DNA of 64,000 nt from Candidatus Andeanibacterium colombiense (GTDB taxonomy: Bacteria; Pseudomonadota; Alphaproteobacteria; Sphingomonadales; Sphingomonadaceae): assembly GCA_029202985.1 (NCBI GenBank), contig CP119316.1:1674001-1738000 (forward strand), in the 5' to 3' direction. A program made the translations under genes and the position numbers. Under the pieces are notes generated by a model. That model was not told where the DNA came from. It saw nothing but the letters and a program-made list of their open reading frames with translations, and searched no databases. Within the stretch, counting starts at the first letter, position 1. Each line of letters opens with the position of its first letter. Positions 8,704 to 17,136 of this stretch are shown piece after piece.

Positions 8704-10173
8704 TCAGGCCGCCAGCCCGATCTCGGCGCTCGGCGCGAAATTGCCGTGGAGGCCGAAGCGTAGCTGGATCGGCACGTGGACCGTCGCGACCGGCCCCTTC
8801 TCGATCTCGAGTGCGTCGAAGATCAGCAGGTCGCTGCGGTGATCGTCGAGCCGGTTGCAGACCATCACGATCCAGCCGTCGCCCTCGGGCGCGTCCTTGC
8901 TGCGCGGAATGAAGCAGGGTTCCTGCAGGCTCGACACCGGGCCGCACCACCAGTGCTGCTCCGCCCCGGTTTCGAGGTCTTTCAGGAACAGGCAGTTCAT
9001 CAGCAGTCCGCCGGCGCTGCCGCCCTTGAGCTCGACCGGGCGGCGCATGTCCATCTCGAGGAACCAGCCGTAGCGGTTCTTGCGCCCGGTCATGCGGTCG
9101 TCGATCCGGGGAAATTCGGCGGCGGTGCCGGTCAGCTTGGTCACCGCATCGAACTCGTCGCCATTGCTCGCCATGTCGACCGTCCAGTCGGTCAGGAAGC
9201 TCATCGCTTCCATCCCGTTGAACGGCGCATCGTGGACGTCGGGGAAGAAGGGGAACATGTTGTTCTTCGCCTCGCAGGTGAGGAAATGGACCTTGGTCCC
9301 TTCCTGCCAGGCGTTGAGCACGTGGCTGGCGAAGCAATTGTCGCGCTTGAACCAGCGGATGTCTTCCTGCTTCAGATCGTCGCGCCGCGGGATGATCCCG
9401 AGATAGACCGGCATGGTCGTGTCGAAGCCGAAATGCGGCTTGCCCTGTTCGAGCCGCTCCCAGCTGCCGATCGAAGGCACGATATGCAGCACGAGGTAAT
9501 CCTCGGTGATCCCGAAGTCGTGCATCATGCAATAATACGGCACCTTGAACCACACTTCACGGACCAGCTCACCCGCCGGGTTCACCTCGTAATAGGCGAC
9601 GTCGTCGGTGCAGAGGCCCGAGGCGGCATAGCCGATCGCGACCATGTTGCCGGTGACCGGATCGATCTTCGGATGAGCGGTGAAGGTCTGGCCGCGCATC
9701 GCGCCGCCGAACTTCTCGAATCCGTCGGTCTGCATCGTCGCGGGATCCATCAGCAGCGCGGGGCTGTCTTCCTTCAGCGCCCACAGCTTGCCGCCGTAAA
9801 TCCACGCATTGGTGTTGGCGGTCGAGCGGATTTCGCCCCTGACCGATTCGTCGTCGGTCAGCGGATTGCGATAGGCGCCGAACAACGCATGGCCGGCCGC
9901 GTTCTCGAGCTTCCACTTGTCGGTCTGTGCCCAGCGCTGGCGGAAATCGCATTGCCCGTCATGGATATGGAAGCGGGTGATCATCCCGTCGCCGTTGAAC
10001 GAGATGTCGTCGCTCAGCCGCGGCGGGAACTGCGGATCGGGCTGCACCCGGTAGAAGGCGCCGTCGATCCCCGCCGGGATCTCGCCCTCGTGGCTCAGGT
10101 CGGCAATGTCGGCCTCGATCCGCGAAGGCGTGTTGAAGCCGGTGAAACTCGGCGTGTCCGGGAAGTGCGACAT
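8704..10173 (-). CDS. Carotenoid oxygenase / lignostilbene dioxygenase family protein
   Basis: A 489-residue protein of the carotenoid cleavage oxygenase family. The four iron-binding histidines are all visible in context: TAHPKIDP, MMHDFGIT, ASHVLNAW and the C-terminal HGNF. Family enzymes split a carbon-carbon double bond with O2; in sphingomonads many act on lignin-derived stilbenes. It is divergent from a MarR gene with a palindrome in between, so ligand-controlled expression is likely. Start at 10173 gives the family's usual N-terminus. An exact substrate (stilbene or apocarotenoid) cannot be assigned from sequence alone. Confidence 0.9.
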   Translation of the reverse strand: MSHFPDTPSFTGFNTPSRIEADIADLSHEGEIPAGIDGAFYRVQPDPQFPPRLSDDISFNGDGMITRFHIHDGQCDFRQRWAQTDKWKLENAAGHALFGAYRNPLTDDESVRGEIRSTANTNAWIYGGKLWALKEDSPALLMDPATMQTDGFEKFGGAMRGQTFTAHPKIDPVTGNMVAIGYAASGLCTDDVAYYEVNPAGELVREVWFKVPYYCMMHDFGITEDYLVLHIVPSIGSWERLEQGKPHFGFDTTMPVYLGIIPRRDDLKQEDIRWFKRDNCFASHVLNAWQEGTKVHFLTCEAKNNMFPFFPDVHDAPFNGMEAMSFLTDWTVDMASNGDEFDAVTKLTGTAAEFPRIDDRMTGRKNRYGWFLEMDMRRPVELKGGSAGGLLMNCLFLKDLETGAEQHWWCGPVSSLQEPCFIPRSKDAPEGDGWIVMVCNRLDDHRSDLLIFDALEIEKGPVATVHVPIQLRFGLHGNFAPSAEIGLAA

Positions 10174-10197
10174 ATGGACCTGTTCCTCTCCATGATC

Positions 10198-10236
10198 CTT
10201 GCGCGTAATTGTATGCTCCACTAACAATTGCGCAAG
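10198..10236. promoter_or_regulatory. Palindromic operator between carotenoid oxygenase and marR-like gene
   Basis: CTTGCGCGTAATTGT and ACAATTGCGCAAG form an inverted repeat across 39 bases, with a 2-nt bulge in the left arm. The right arm also contains the self-palindrome TTGCGCAA. It sits in the 84-bp divergent region, the usual place for autoregulated MarR repressors to bind. Assignment to the adjacent regulator is inference. Confidence 0.6.
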
Positions 10237-10257
10237 ACGGAAGAGGGATAAGGCCAG

Positions 10258-10710
10258 GTGGGCGGGGTATCGTTGATCGAAAGCAATGATAATGCCCTGG
10301 GCGAGCTGAACGATATCCTCGGCTTCCACATCCGCCTCGCGCATGGCGCGGTCTATCGCCATTTCACCGAAACCTTCATCGACCTCGACCTTACCCAGAA
10401 ACAGGTCTCGGTGCTGTGGCTGGTCGAAGAGCAGCCGGGCATCTCGCAGATCGAGGTCGGCCAGCGGCTGCGGATGGACCGCGCGACCACGATGACCATC
10501 GTCAACCGGCTGCAGGATCGCGGCTTCGCGCGGCGCGAACGCTCGGAAACCGACGGCCGCAAGCAGGCGCTTTACCTGACCGAGGCGGGCGCCGCGGCGC
10601 TGATCCGCGCGAAGCAGGCGATCGGCGAACACGAAGCTTGGCTCAAGGGCCGTTTTTCGGCCGAAGAAATCGACAAATTGGTGGAAATGCTGGCCCGAAT
10701 CCACGATTGA
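10258..10710 (+). CDS. MarR family transcriptional regulator
   Basis: A 150-residue winged-helix protein: helices 1-2, then a recognition segment ISQIEVGQRLRMDRATTMTI and the wing RERSETDGRKQALYLTEAG, which matches the MarR consensus DxRxxxxxLT. MarR proteins repress divergent or downstream catabolic or efflux genes until a phenolic ligand binds. Start is GTG at 10258 with an AAGG upstream; a TTG at 10273 is an alternative. The MFS gene begins 30 bases downstream, so the two probably form one transcript. The carotenoid oxygenase is divergent. Confidence 0.9.
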   Translation: MGGVSLIESNDNALGELNDILGFHIRLAHGAVYRHFTETFIDLDLTQKQVSVLWLVEEQPGISQIEVGQRLRMDRATTMTIVNRLQDRGFARRERSETDGRKQALYLTEAGAAALIRAKQAIGEHEAWLKGRFSAEEIDKLVEMLARIHD

Positions 10711-10740
10711 GGCGGCGACCACGGAGAGGGAATAAAGAAA

Positions 10741-12087
10741 ATGGCTGGAAGCGCAGGCGGAACCAATCCGATCGCGGTGATCGACGACAACCCGATGGGT
10801 ACGCGGCAATGGATCGTCGTTGTGCTGATGATCCTGCTCAATGCACTCGACGGGTTCGACGTTCTGTCGAGCGCCTTCGCCTCGCCGGGGATCACCAAGG
10901 AATGGGGCATCGAGCGCTCGGCGCTCGGGATCATGCTGTCGGCCGAACTGGTCGGCATGGGCTTCGGGTCGATGATTCTGGGCGGCGTGGCGGACAAGCT
11001 GGGCCGCAAGCCGACGATGCTGATGTGCCTCGTGGTGATGGCAATCGGCATGTACCTCGCCCATGCGGCGACCGGTCTCACGGCGTTGACCGGCTGGCGT
11101 TTTGTGACCGGCCTCGGGATCGGCGGGATGCTTGCCGCGACCAACGCGGTTACCGCCGAAGTGTCGAGCAAGGCCGGGCGCAGCCTCGCCATGGCGCTCT
11201 ATGTGATCGGCTATCCGCTCGGCGGCGTGATCGGCGGGTTTGCCGCGCAGGGCTGGCTGCTGGTGGAATATGACTGGCGCGCGGTGTTCCTGTTCGGCTC
11301 GGTCGTCACCGCGGTGATGATTCCGCTGGTGATGCTGCTGGTGCCCGAGACCCCGGCGTTCTTCGCCGCCGCCCGGCCCGAAGGCGCGCTAGCCAAGATC
11401 AACCGGTCGCTGCGGGCCTTCTCGCTGCCCGAGCTCACCGACCTGCCGCCCGCGCCCGACCCGGCCGCGAAGCCCAGGGTCACCGATATTCTTTCGAACC
11501 CGCGTCTGCGTCCGGTTACGCTGATGCTCGCCTTCGGTTATATGTTCCATACGCTGACCTTCTATTACATCCTCAAGTTCGCGGTGCAGATCGTCTCCGA
11601 ATATCCCCCCGGCTACGCGCCCCCGGTCGCCGCGAGCACGCTGACCTATGCCAATATCGGCGGTGCGGTCGGCGGCGCGCTATTCGGGTTTTTCCTCAAG
11701 AAGTTCGACATCAAAGGCCCGACGGTCATCGCGGCACTGCTCGGTGTGGTCGCGGTGGCATGGTTCGGCATGGGCCACGGCGATCTTGCCGCATGGCGCT
11801 TGGCGGCCTTCCTCACGATGTTCTTCCTCAACGCGGCGATCGTCGGCTATTATGCAGCCTTCGCGCGCGGCTTCCCCGCCTATGCCCGGGCGACCGGGAC
11901 GGGCTTCGTGCTTGGCGTCGGCCGCGCCGGCGCGGCGGGATCGCCGATCATCGCTGGCTTCCTGTTCGATGCGCTGGGCAAGAGCCACCTGCTGACCGTG
12001 TCGCTGATCATGTGCTTCGGCGCGGTGCTGGGCGCGGTGCTGGTGTGGCTGGTGCCGCTGCGCGATGCCGACGCGGACATGGCATAA
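10741..12087 (+). CDS. MFS transporter, aromatic acid:H+ symporter (AAHS)-like
   Basis: A 448-residue protein with about 12 membrane helices. It has the AAHS-type DGFDV motif in helix 1 and the loop 2-3 signature GGVADKLGRKP, as in PcaK/BenK/VanK-type carriers. These import aromatic carboxylates such as protocatechuate, vanillate or benzoate with protons. GGAGAGG lies upstream of the ATG. Its place behind marR and opposite the lignostilbene-type oxygenase suggests uptake of a lignin-derived aromatic acid; the substrate is inferred from context only. Confidence 0.85.
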   Translation: MAGSAGGTNPIAVIDDNPMGTRQWIVVVLMILLNALDGFDVLSSAFASPGITKEWGIERSALGIMLSAELVGMGFGSMILGGVADKLGRKPTMLMCLVVMAIGMYLAHAATGLTALTGWRFVTGLGIGGMLAATNAVTAEVSSKAGRSLAMALYVIGYPLGGVIGGFAAQGWLLVEYDWRAVFLFGSVVTAVMIPLVMLLVPETPAFFAAARPEGALAKINRSLRAFSLPELTDLPPAPDPAAKPRVTDILSNPRLRPVTLMLAFGYMFHTLTFYYILKFAVQIVSEYPPGYAPPVAASTLTYANIGGAVGGALFGFFLKKFDIKGPTVIAALLGVVAVAWFGMGHGDLAAWRLAAFLTMFFLNAAIVGYYAAFARGFPAYARATGTGFVLGVGRAGAAGSPIIAGFLFDALGKSHLLTVSLIMCFGAVLGAVLVWLVPLRDADADMA

Positions 12088-12129
12088 GCTGAGCCGATTA
12101 TTGCCTAGCACGATTGTATACCTATAGAG

Positions 12130-12141
12130 GGGCTCTAGCCC
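12130..12141. promoter_or_regulatory. Palindrome GGGCTCTAGCCC upstream of adhC
   Basis: A perfect 12-bp palindrome lies 20 bases before the adhC start, just after TATACC and TATAGA stretches that could be -10 elements. It could be an operator for formaldehyde-responsive control. No regulator gene for it is in view. Confidence 0.35.
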
Positions 12142-12161
12142 TACAGACAGGAAGAATATCC

Positions 12162-13274
12162 ATGAAGACCCGCGCCGCCGTAGCCTTCGAAGCCAAAAAG
12201 CCGCTGGAGATCGTCGAACTCGATCTCGAAGGTCCCAAGGCCGGCGAAGTGCTGGTCGAGATCATGGCGACCGGCATCTGCCACACCGACGCCTATACGC
12301 TCGACGGGTTCGACAGCGAGGGGATCTTCCCCTCGGTGCTCGGCCATGAAGGCGCGGGCGTGGTGCGCGAAGTCGGCGCCGGCGTGACCTCGGTCAAGCC
12401 GGGCGATCACGTGATCCCGCTCTACACCCCGGAATGCCGCCAGTGTAAGTCGTGCCTCAGCGGCAAGACCAACCTCTGCACCGCGATCCGCGCGACCCAG
12501 GGCAAGGGTCTGATGCCCGATGGCACCACCCGCTTCAGCTACAAGGGCCAGCCGATCTTCCATTACATGGGCTGCTCGACCTTCTCGAACTTCACCGTGC
12601 TGCCCGAAATCGCTCTCGCGAAAATCCGCGAAGACGCGCCGTTCCAGTCGAGCTGCTACATCGGCTGCGGCGTGACCACCGGGGTCGGCGCGGTGATCAA
12701 CACCGCCAAGGTCCAGGTCGGCGACAATGTCGTGGTGTTCGGCCTGGGCGGGATCGGCCTCAACGTGATCCAGGGCGCGCGCCTGGCCGGCGCGAACAAG
12801 ATCATCGGCGTCGACATCAATCCCGACCGCGAGGAATGGGGCCGCCGCTTCGGCATGACCGACTTCCTCAACACGCGCGGCATGAGCCGCGAGGAAACGG
12901 TCGCCGCGATCGTGCAGCTGACCGACGGCGGTGCCGATTATACCTTCGACGCGACCGGCAACACCGAAGTGATGCGCACCGCGCTCGAAGCCTGCCACCG
13001 CGGCTGGGGCACCAGCATCATCATCGGCGTGGCCGAGGCGGGCAAGGAAATCGCGACCCGCCCATTCCAGCTGGTCACCGGGCGCAACTGGCGCGGGACC
13101 GCGTTCGGCGGGGCCAAGGGCCGCACCGATGTGCCCAAGATCGTCGACATGTACATGACCGGCAAGATCGAGATCGACCCGATGATCACCCACGTGATGG
13201 GCCTCGAAGACATCAACAAGGGCTTCGACCTGATGCATGCGGGCGAAAGCATTCGCAGCGTGGTGGTGTTCTAG
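12162..13274 (+). CDS. adhC: S-(hydroxymethyl)glutathione dehydrogenase / class III alcohol dehydrogenase
   Basis: A 370-residue zinc alcohol dehydrogenase. Catalytic zinc ligands are Cys40 (GICHTD), His62 (GHEGAG) and the Cys in CYIGCGVTTG. The structural zinc site is Cys92, 95, 98 and 106. The NAD Rossmann motif is GLGGIG. It oxidises S-hydroxymethylglutathione, the spontaneous adduct of formaldehyde and glutathione, to S-formylglutathione. Start ATG 12162 has AGGAAG upstream; the longer frame from 12114 adds unrelated sequence. It heads a run of formaldehyde and formate genes on the same strand and supplies the substrate for fghA. Confidence 0.95.
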   Translation: MKTRAAVAFEAKKPLEIVELDLEGPKAGEVLVEIMATGICHTDAYTLDGFDSEGIFPSVLGHEGAGVVREVGAGVTSVKPGDHVIPLYTPECRQCKSCLSGKTNLCTAIRATQGKGLMPDGTTRFSYKGQPIFHYMGCSTFSNFTVLPEIALAKIREDAPFQSSCYIGCGVTTGVGAVINTAKVQVGDNVVVFGLGGIGLNVIQGARLAGANKIIGVDINPDREEWGRRFGMTDFLNTRGMSREETVAAIVQLTDGGADYTFDATGNTEVMRTALEACHRGWGTSIIIGVAEAGKEIATRPFQLVTGRNWRGTAFGGAKGRTDVPKIVDMYMTGKIEIDPMITHVMGLEDINKGFDLMHAGESIRSVVVF

Positions 13275-13354
13275 GCACTCGATCTCCAGCGCCGCGGCCG
13301 GGGCACACCGGGGGGGATGGCGCGGCGCGGCGGGCGCAGATCACATTTCACAAG

Positions 13355-13369
13355 GCCGAAAATTTCGGC
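13355..13369. repeat. Short inverted repeat GCCGAAA-A-TTTCGGC in the adhC-VOC spacer
   Basis: Seven-base arms lie in the 145-bp gap between adhC and the VOC gene. In RNA it would fold as a 4-bp stem with an AT loop. It could be a weak terminator or processing site that separates adhC from the downstream genes, or an operator. No T-run follows. Confidence 0.3.
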
Positions 13370-13419
13370 TACATGATGATTCATCCCATAACCGACACTA
13401 ATCCAAGGAGAGGTTTCCC

Positions 13420-13797
13420 GTGTTCACCCACGTTTTTCTCGGTTCGAACGACATCGAACGCTCGCGCAAGTTCTATGACGCCACGATGGGCGTGCTCGGC
13501 TACCAGAACGTGGTGCCGCCCGAAGCAGGCCGTCTGGTCTATCCCGGCCCGGAGGGGACCTTCATCGTCGCCCCGCCGCTGAACGGCAACGCGGCCAGCG
13601 TGTCGAACGGCCATACGCTGGGATTCGCGGCGGCGGATGACGAAACCGTGGTCAAGTGGCACGAAGCCGGCCTCGCCGCCGGCGGCACCTGCGGCGGCGC
13701 CCCCGGCCCGCGCGAGGCCGCCCCGAACCAGTCGCACGGCGCCTATCTGATCGATCCGGACGGCAACAAGGTCTGCGCCTACCACATGCGCCACTGA
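13420..13797 (+). CDS. VOC (glyoxalase/bleomycin-resistance fold) family protein
   Basis: A 125-residue protein with the paired beta-alpha-beta-beta-beta modules of the VOC superfamily. It begins FTHVFLGSNDIERSRKFYDA and has a C-terminal GAYLIDPDGNKVCAYHMR that supplies the usual metal-ligand region. The GTG start at 13420 has AAGGAG 8-10 nt upstream. VOC proteins of this size are commonly sandwiched between adhC and fghA in alphaproteobacteria, so a role linked to glutathione adducts is plausible. Its reaction is unknown. Confidence 0.85.
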   Translation: MFTHVFLGSNDIERSRKFYDATMGVLGYQNVVPPEAGRLVYPGPEGTFIVAPPLNGNAASVSNGHTLGFAAADDETVVKWHEAGLAAGGTCGGAPGPREAAPNQSHGAYLIDPDGNKVCAYHMRH

Positions 13798-13825
13798 GCC
13801 GAGGAAGGCCCGAAGGAATACCGCA

Positions 13826-14668
13826 ATGGACGTCGTTTCAACCAACCGTTCCCACGGCGGAAGCCAAGGTGTCTTCACCCATGCCTCCTCCGCCACCGGG
13901 ACGCCGATGACCTTCTCGGTCTTCGTGCCGGACCATGTTCCCAAAGCGGGTGGGGGCGCGAAGCTGCCGGTATTGTGGTATCTTTCGGGCCTCACCTGCA
14001 CCCATGCGAATGTCACCGAAAAGGGCGAGTTCCGGGCGGCCTGCGCGCAGCACGGGATCATCCTGGTCGCGCCGGACACCTCGCCTCGCGGCGAGGATGT
14101 GCCCGATGACGAAGCCTATGATTTCGGCAAGGGCGCCGGCTTCTACGTCGACGCGACGCAGGAGCCCTGGGCCACGAACTTCCGCATGCGCGACTATATC
14201 GAACAGGAACTGCCGCGGCTGATCGCGGCGGAGTTCCCGGCCGATATGGGGCGCCAGGGGATCACCGGCCATTCGATGGGGGGCCACGGCGCGCTGACGA
14301 TCAGCCTGCGCAATCCCGGCCGCTTCCGTTCGACCAGCGCCTTCTCGCCGATCGTCAGCCCGCTGAACTGCCCTTGGGGCGAAAAGGCCCTGACCGGCTA
14401 TATCGGTGCGGACCGGGCCAGATGGCGCGAATACGACGCGGTTGCGCTGATCGAGGATGGCGCGCGCCTGCCCGACCTGCTGGTCGATCAGGGTACGGCC
14501 GACAATTTCCTCGAAGAGCAGCTAAAGACTCCGTTGCTTGACCGCGCCTGCCGTGAAGCGAATATTCCCGCCACGATCCGGATGCAGGAGGGTTACGACC
14601 ACTCCTATTACTTCATCTCGACCTTCATGGCCGAGCATGTGGCGTGGCACGCCGAAAGACTGAAATAA
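13826..14668 (+). CDS. fghA: S-formylglutathione hydrolase
   Basis: A 280-residue esterase-D-type alpha/beta hydrolase. The nucleophile elbow is GHSMGG (Ser150), the acid is in LLVDQGTADNF and the base is His in GYDHSYYF. TCTHAN and LVAPDTSPRGEDVPDD are family hallmarks. It hydrolyses S-formylglutathione to formate and glutathione, the step between AdhC and the formate dehydrogenase encoded immediately downstream. Its TAA overlaps the ATG of fdsG (TAATG), which implies co-translation. Confidence 0.95.
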   Translation: MDVVSTNRSHGGSQGVFTHASSATGTPMTFSVFVPDHVPKAGGGAKLPVLWYLSGLTCTHANVTEKGEFRAACAQHGIILVAPDTSPRGEDVPDDEAYDFGKGAGFYVDATQEPWATNFRMRDYIEQELPRLIAAEFPADMGRQGITGHSMGGHGALTISLRNPGRFRSTSAFSPIVSPLNCPWGEKALTGYIGADRARWREYDAVALIEDGARLPDLLVDQGTADNFLEEQLKTPLLDRACREANIPATIRMQEGYDHSYYFISTFMAEHVAWHAERLK

Positions 14669-15093
14669 TGAGCCGCGAACAGAAACTTTCCGAAATCATC
14701 GCCGACCACAGCGGGCGCGAGGGCCCGCTGATTCCGATCCTGCACGACGTGCAGGAGGAGTTCGGCTGCGTCGACGAAGAGGCCGAGCAGGCGATCGCCG
14801 CCGCGCTCAACCTCACGCGCGCCGAAGTCCACGGCGTGGTCAGCTTTTATCACGACTTCAAGCCGAAGGCCGATCCGCGCCCGGTGGTGCAGATCTGCCG
14901 TGCCGAAAGCTGCAAGTCGCGCGGTGTGGAAGCGCTGATCGCCGATGCCGAACAGGCCGCCGGCGCCCGCGTCAAGCTCCACACCGTCTATTGTCTCGGC
15001 CTCTGCAGCAGCGGCCCCAACGCGCGCGTGGGCGACCGGCTCCACGCCCGGCTCGACAGCGCCGCGCTCGTCAAACTGATTGAAAACGCATGA
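14668..15093 (+). CDS. fdsG: NAD-dependent formate dehydrogenase gamma subunit (NuoE-like)
   Basis: A 141-residue protein homologous to NuoE, with a thioredoxin-like fold and four cysteines for one [2Fe-2S] cluster (QICRAESCKS and VYCLGLCSSGP). In the soluble molybdenum formate dehydrogenase it passes electrons from FdsA to the flavin subunit FdsB. The length matches FdsG. The start overlaps the fghA stop and the end overlaps fdsB (ATGA), so the order fdsG-fdsB-fdsA is tightly coupled. Confidence 0.92.
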   Translation: MSREQKLSEIIADHSGREGPLIPILHDVQEEFGCVDEEAEQAIAAALNLTRAEVHGVVSFYHDFKPKADPRPVVQICRAESCKSRGVEALIADAEQAAGARVKLHTVYCLGLCSSGPNARVGDRLHARLDSAALVKLIENA

Positions 15094-16604
15094 CCATCAT
15101 CCGCATCTCCGATGACGCCCTCGCCCGCGCCTGCGGCGCCGACGAGCTTGCCGCCGCCTTCGCGCGGAAAGGCCACGAAATCCAGCGCGTCTCCAGCTGG
15201 GGCATGCACTGGCTCGAACCTTTGGTCGAGATCGACGGGAAGGGTTTCGGCCCCGCGACGCTGGCCGATATCGACGCGATCCTCGACGGGTCGAGCGGCC
15301 TCGCGATCGGCACCATCGCCGACCACCCGTTCATCGCATCGCAGCAGCGCCTGACCTTCGCCCGTGCGGGCAAGACCCGCCCGCTTAACCTCGAGGATTA
15401 CGAGGCGACCGGCGGCTGGGCCGGCCTCAGGCGCGCGCGCCTGATCGGCTCCGACGCGATCATCGAGGAACTGCTCGCTTCCGGCCTGCGCGGCCGTGGC
15501 GGCGCCGGCTTCCCGGCCGGGATCAAGTGGAAGACGGTCGCGGGCGCGACTGCCGACCAGAAATACATCGTCTGCAACGCCGACGAAGGCGACAGCGCGA
15601 CCTTCGCCGACCGGATGGTGATGGAAGGCGATCCGTTCCAGCTGATCGAAGGCATGGCGATCGCGGGCGAAGCGGTCGGTGCGTCGAAGGGCTATGTCTA
15701 CATCCGCAGCGAATATCCCGATGCGATCGCCAAGATGCAGGCGGCCGCGCGGATTTCGGCGCAGATCGTCGCGCCCTTCGTGGTCGAGATCCGCGTCGGC
15801 GCGGGCGCCTATGTCTGCGGCGAGGAAACCTCGCTGCTCAACAGCCTTGAGGGCAAGCGCGGCGAAGTGCGCGCGAAGCCGCCGCTTCCGGCCTTGAAGG
15901 GCCTGTTCGGCAAGCCGACCGTGGTCAACAATGTGCTCACCCTCACCGCGGTGCCGCATATCCTGACCGGAGGCGGCGCGGCAGCCTATGCCGAGCTCGG
16001 CATGGGCCGTTCGAAGGGCACGATGCCGATCCAGCTGGCCGGCAACATCAGGCATGGCGGGCTTTACGAGACCGCGTTCGGGATCACGCTGGGCGAACTC
16101 GTCAACGATATCGGCGGCGGCACCGCCAGCGGCCGTCCGGTCAAGGCAGTGCAGGTCGGCGGCCCGCTGGGCGCCTATCTCCATCCCGACCAGTTCGACA
16201 TTCCGTTCGACTACGAAGCCTACGCCGCGGTCGATGCGCTGATCGGCCACGCAGGCCTGACCGTGTTCGACGACACCGCCGATCTGCGCGCGATGGCGCG
16301 CTTCGCGATGGAATTCTGCGCTGCCGAAAGCTGCGGCAAATGCACCCCGTGCCGGATCGGATCGACTCGCGGGGTCGAATTGATCGACCGCATCGCCACC
16401 GGCGGCCGCGTGCTGGCGGGGGTCGAGACCGCGCCGCAGATGCACAACATGCCCAAGCAGGGCCGCAGCCAGGACGACGAGATCCAGCTGCTCGAAGACC
16501 TCTGCGACACGATGAAGTTCGGCTCGCTCTGCGCGCTCGGCGGTTTCACTCCCTATCCGGTGATGAGCGCGCTCAAGCACTGGCCGGACGATTTCCGGAA
16601 GTAG
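15090..16604 (+). CDS. fdsB: NAD-dependent formate dehydrogenase beta subunit (NuoF-like, FMN/4Fe-4S)
   Basis: A 504-residue NuoF homologue with an N-terminal thioredoxin-like extension, as in FdsB. Visible motifs are the Gly-rich NADH/FMN site GRGGAGFPAGIKW, CNADEGDSATFADR and the 4Fe-4S ligands in ESCGKCTPCRIGSTRG. It reduces NAD+ with electrons from formate. mobA starts 2 bases after its stop, placing molybdenum cofactor maturation inside the same transcript. Confidence 0.93.
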   Translation: MTIIRISDDALARACGADELAAAFARKGHEIQRVSSWGMHWLEPLVEIDGKGFGPATLADIDAILDGSSGLAIGTIADHPFIASQQRLTFARAGKTRPLNLEDYEATGGWAGLRRARLIGSDAIIEELLASGLRGRGGAGFPAGIKWKTVAGATADQKYIVCNADEGDSATFADRMVMEGDPFQLIEGMAIAGEAVGASKGYVYIRSEYPDAIAKMQAAARISAQIVAPFVVEIRVGAGAYVCGEETSLLNSLEGKRGEVRAKPPLPALKGLFGKPTVVNNVLTLTAVPHILTGGGAAAYAELGMGRSKGTMPIQLAGNIRHGGLYETAFGITLGELVNDIGGGTASGRPVKAVQVGGPLGAYLHPDQFDIPFDYEAYAAVDALIGHAGLTVFDDTADLRAMARFAMEFCAAESCGKCTPCRIGSTRGVELIDRIATGGRVLAGVETAPQMHNMPKQGRSQDDEIQLLEDLCDTMKFGSLCALGGFTPYPVMSALKHWPDDFRK

Positions 16605-16605
16605 G

Positions 16606-17136
16606 GTGATCTTGGGCGTGGTCCTCGCAGGCGGCAGATCGAGCCGGTTCGGCAGCGACAAGGCGCTGGCCGTGCTCGGCGGCAAGCGCCTGCTCGACCA
16701 TGCGGTGGAGAGACTCGGCGCGTGGTGCGACGATGTCGTGGTCGCGGGCCGCGAAAGTGCCGTCGCGAAAGGCATCCCGGACTGGCCACAGCCCGACATG
16801 GGTCCGCTCGGCGGGATCGCCGCGGGCCTGCGCCATGCGGAGGAAAACGGCTTTGACAGCGCGATCACCTGTTCGGTCGATTCGTTCGATTTGCCTGCGG
16901 ATTTGCCGGACCTGCTGGCAACGCCGCCGTGCTATCTCGCCGACCAGCCGGTGATCGGGCATTGGCCCGCCGGCGCCGCGCGGGCACTCGAAACGATCCT
17001 TACGACCGACGGGAAACACTCCCTGCGGCAATTCATTGACACAATCGATGCGATAGCGGTGAAAACCGCCGCAAAACCTGCTAATATCAATACACCTGCG
17101 GATCTTGCCGCAGCGGAGAAGAACTATGGGTTATGA
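16606..17136 (+). CDS. mobA: Molybdenum cofactor guanylyltransferase
   Basis: A 176-residue MobA: nucleotide-binding start LAGGRSSRFGSDKAL, a GPLGGIAAGL loop and the C-terminal NINTPADL. It attaches GMP to Mo-molybdopterin to form the guanine-dinucleotide cofactor that FdsA needs. The gene uses a GTG start at 16606, 2 nt after fdsB, and its end overlaps the fdsA start by 11 nt. Insertion of mobA between the enzyme subunits couples cofactor supply to apoenzyme synthesis. Confidence 0.92.
   Translation: MILGVVLAGGRSSRFGSDKALAVLGGKRLLDHAVERLGAWCDDVVVAGRESAVAKGIPDWPQPDMGPLGGIAAGLRHAEENGFDSAITCSVDSFDLPADLPDLLATPPCYLADQPVIGHWPAGAARALETILTTDGKHSLRQFIDTIDAIAVKTAAKPANINTPADLAAAEKNYGL

Noticed and set aside
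14988..16868. 626-residue minus-strand frame opposite fdsB
   Set aside because: Composition-driven shadow of a clearly real gene.
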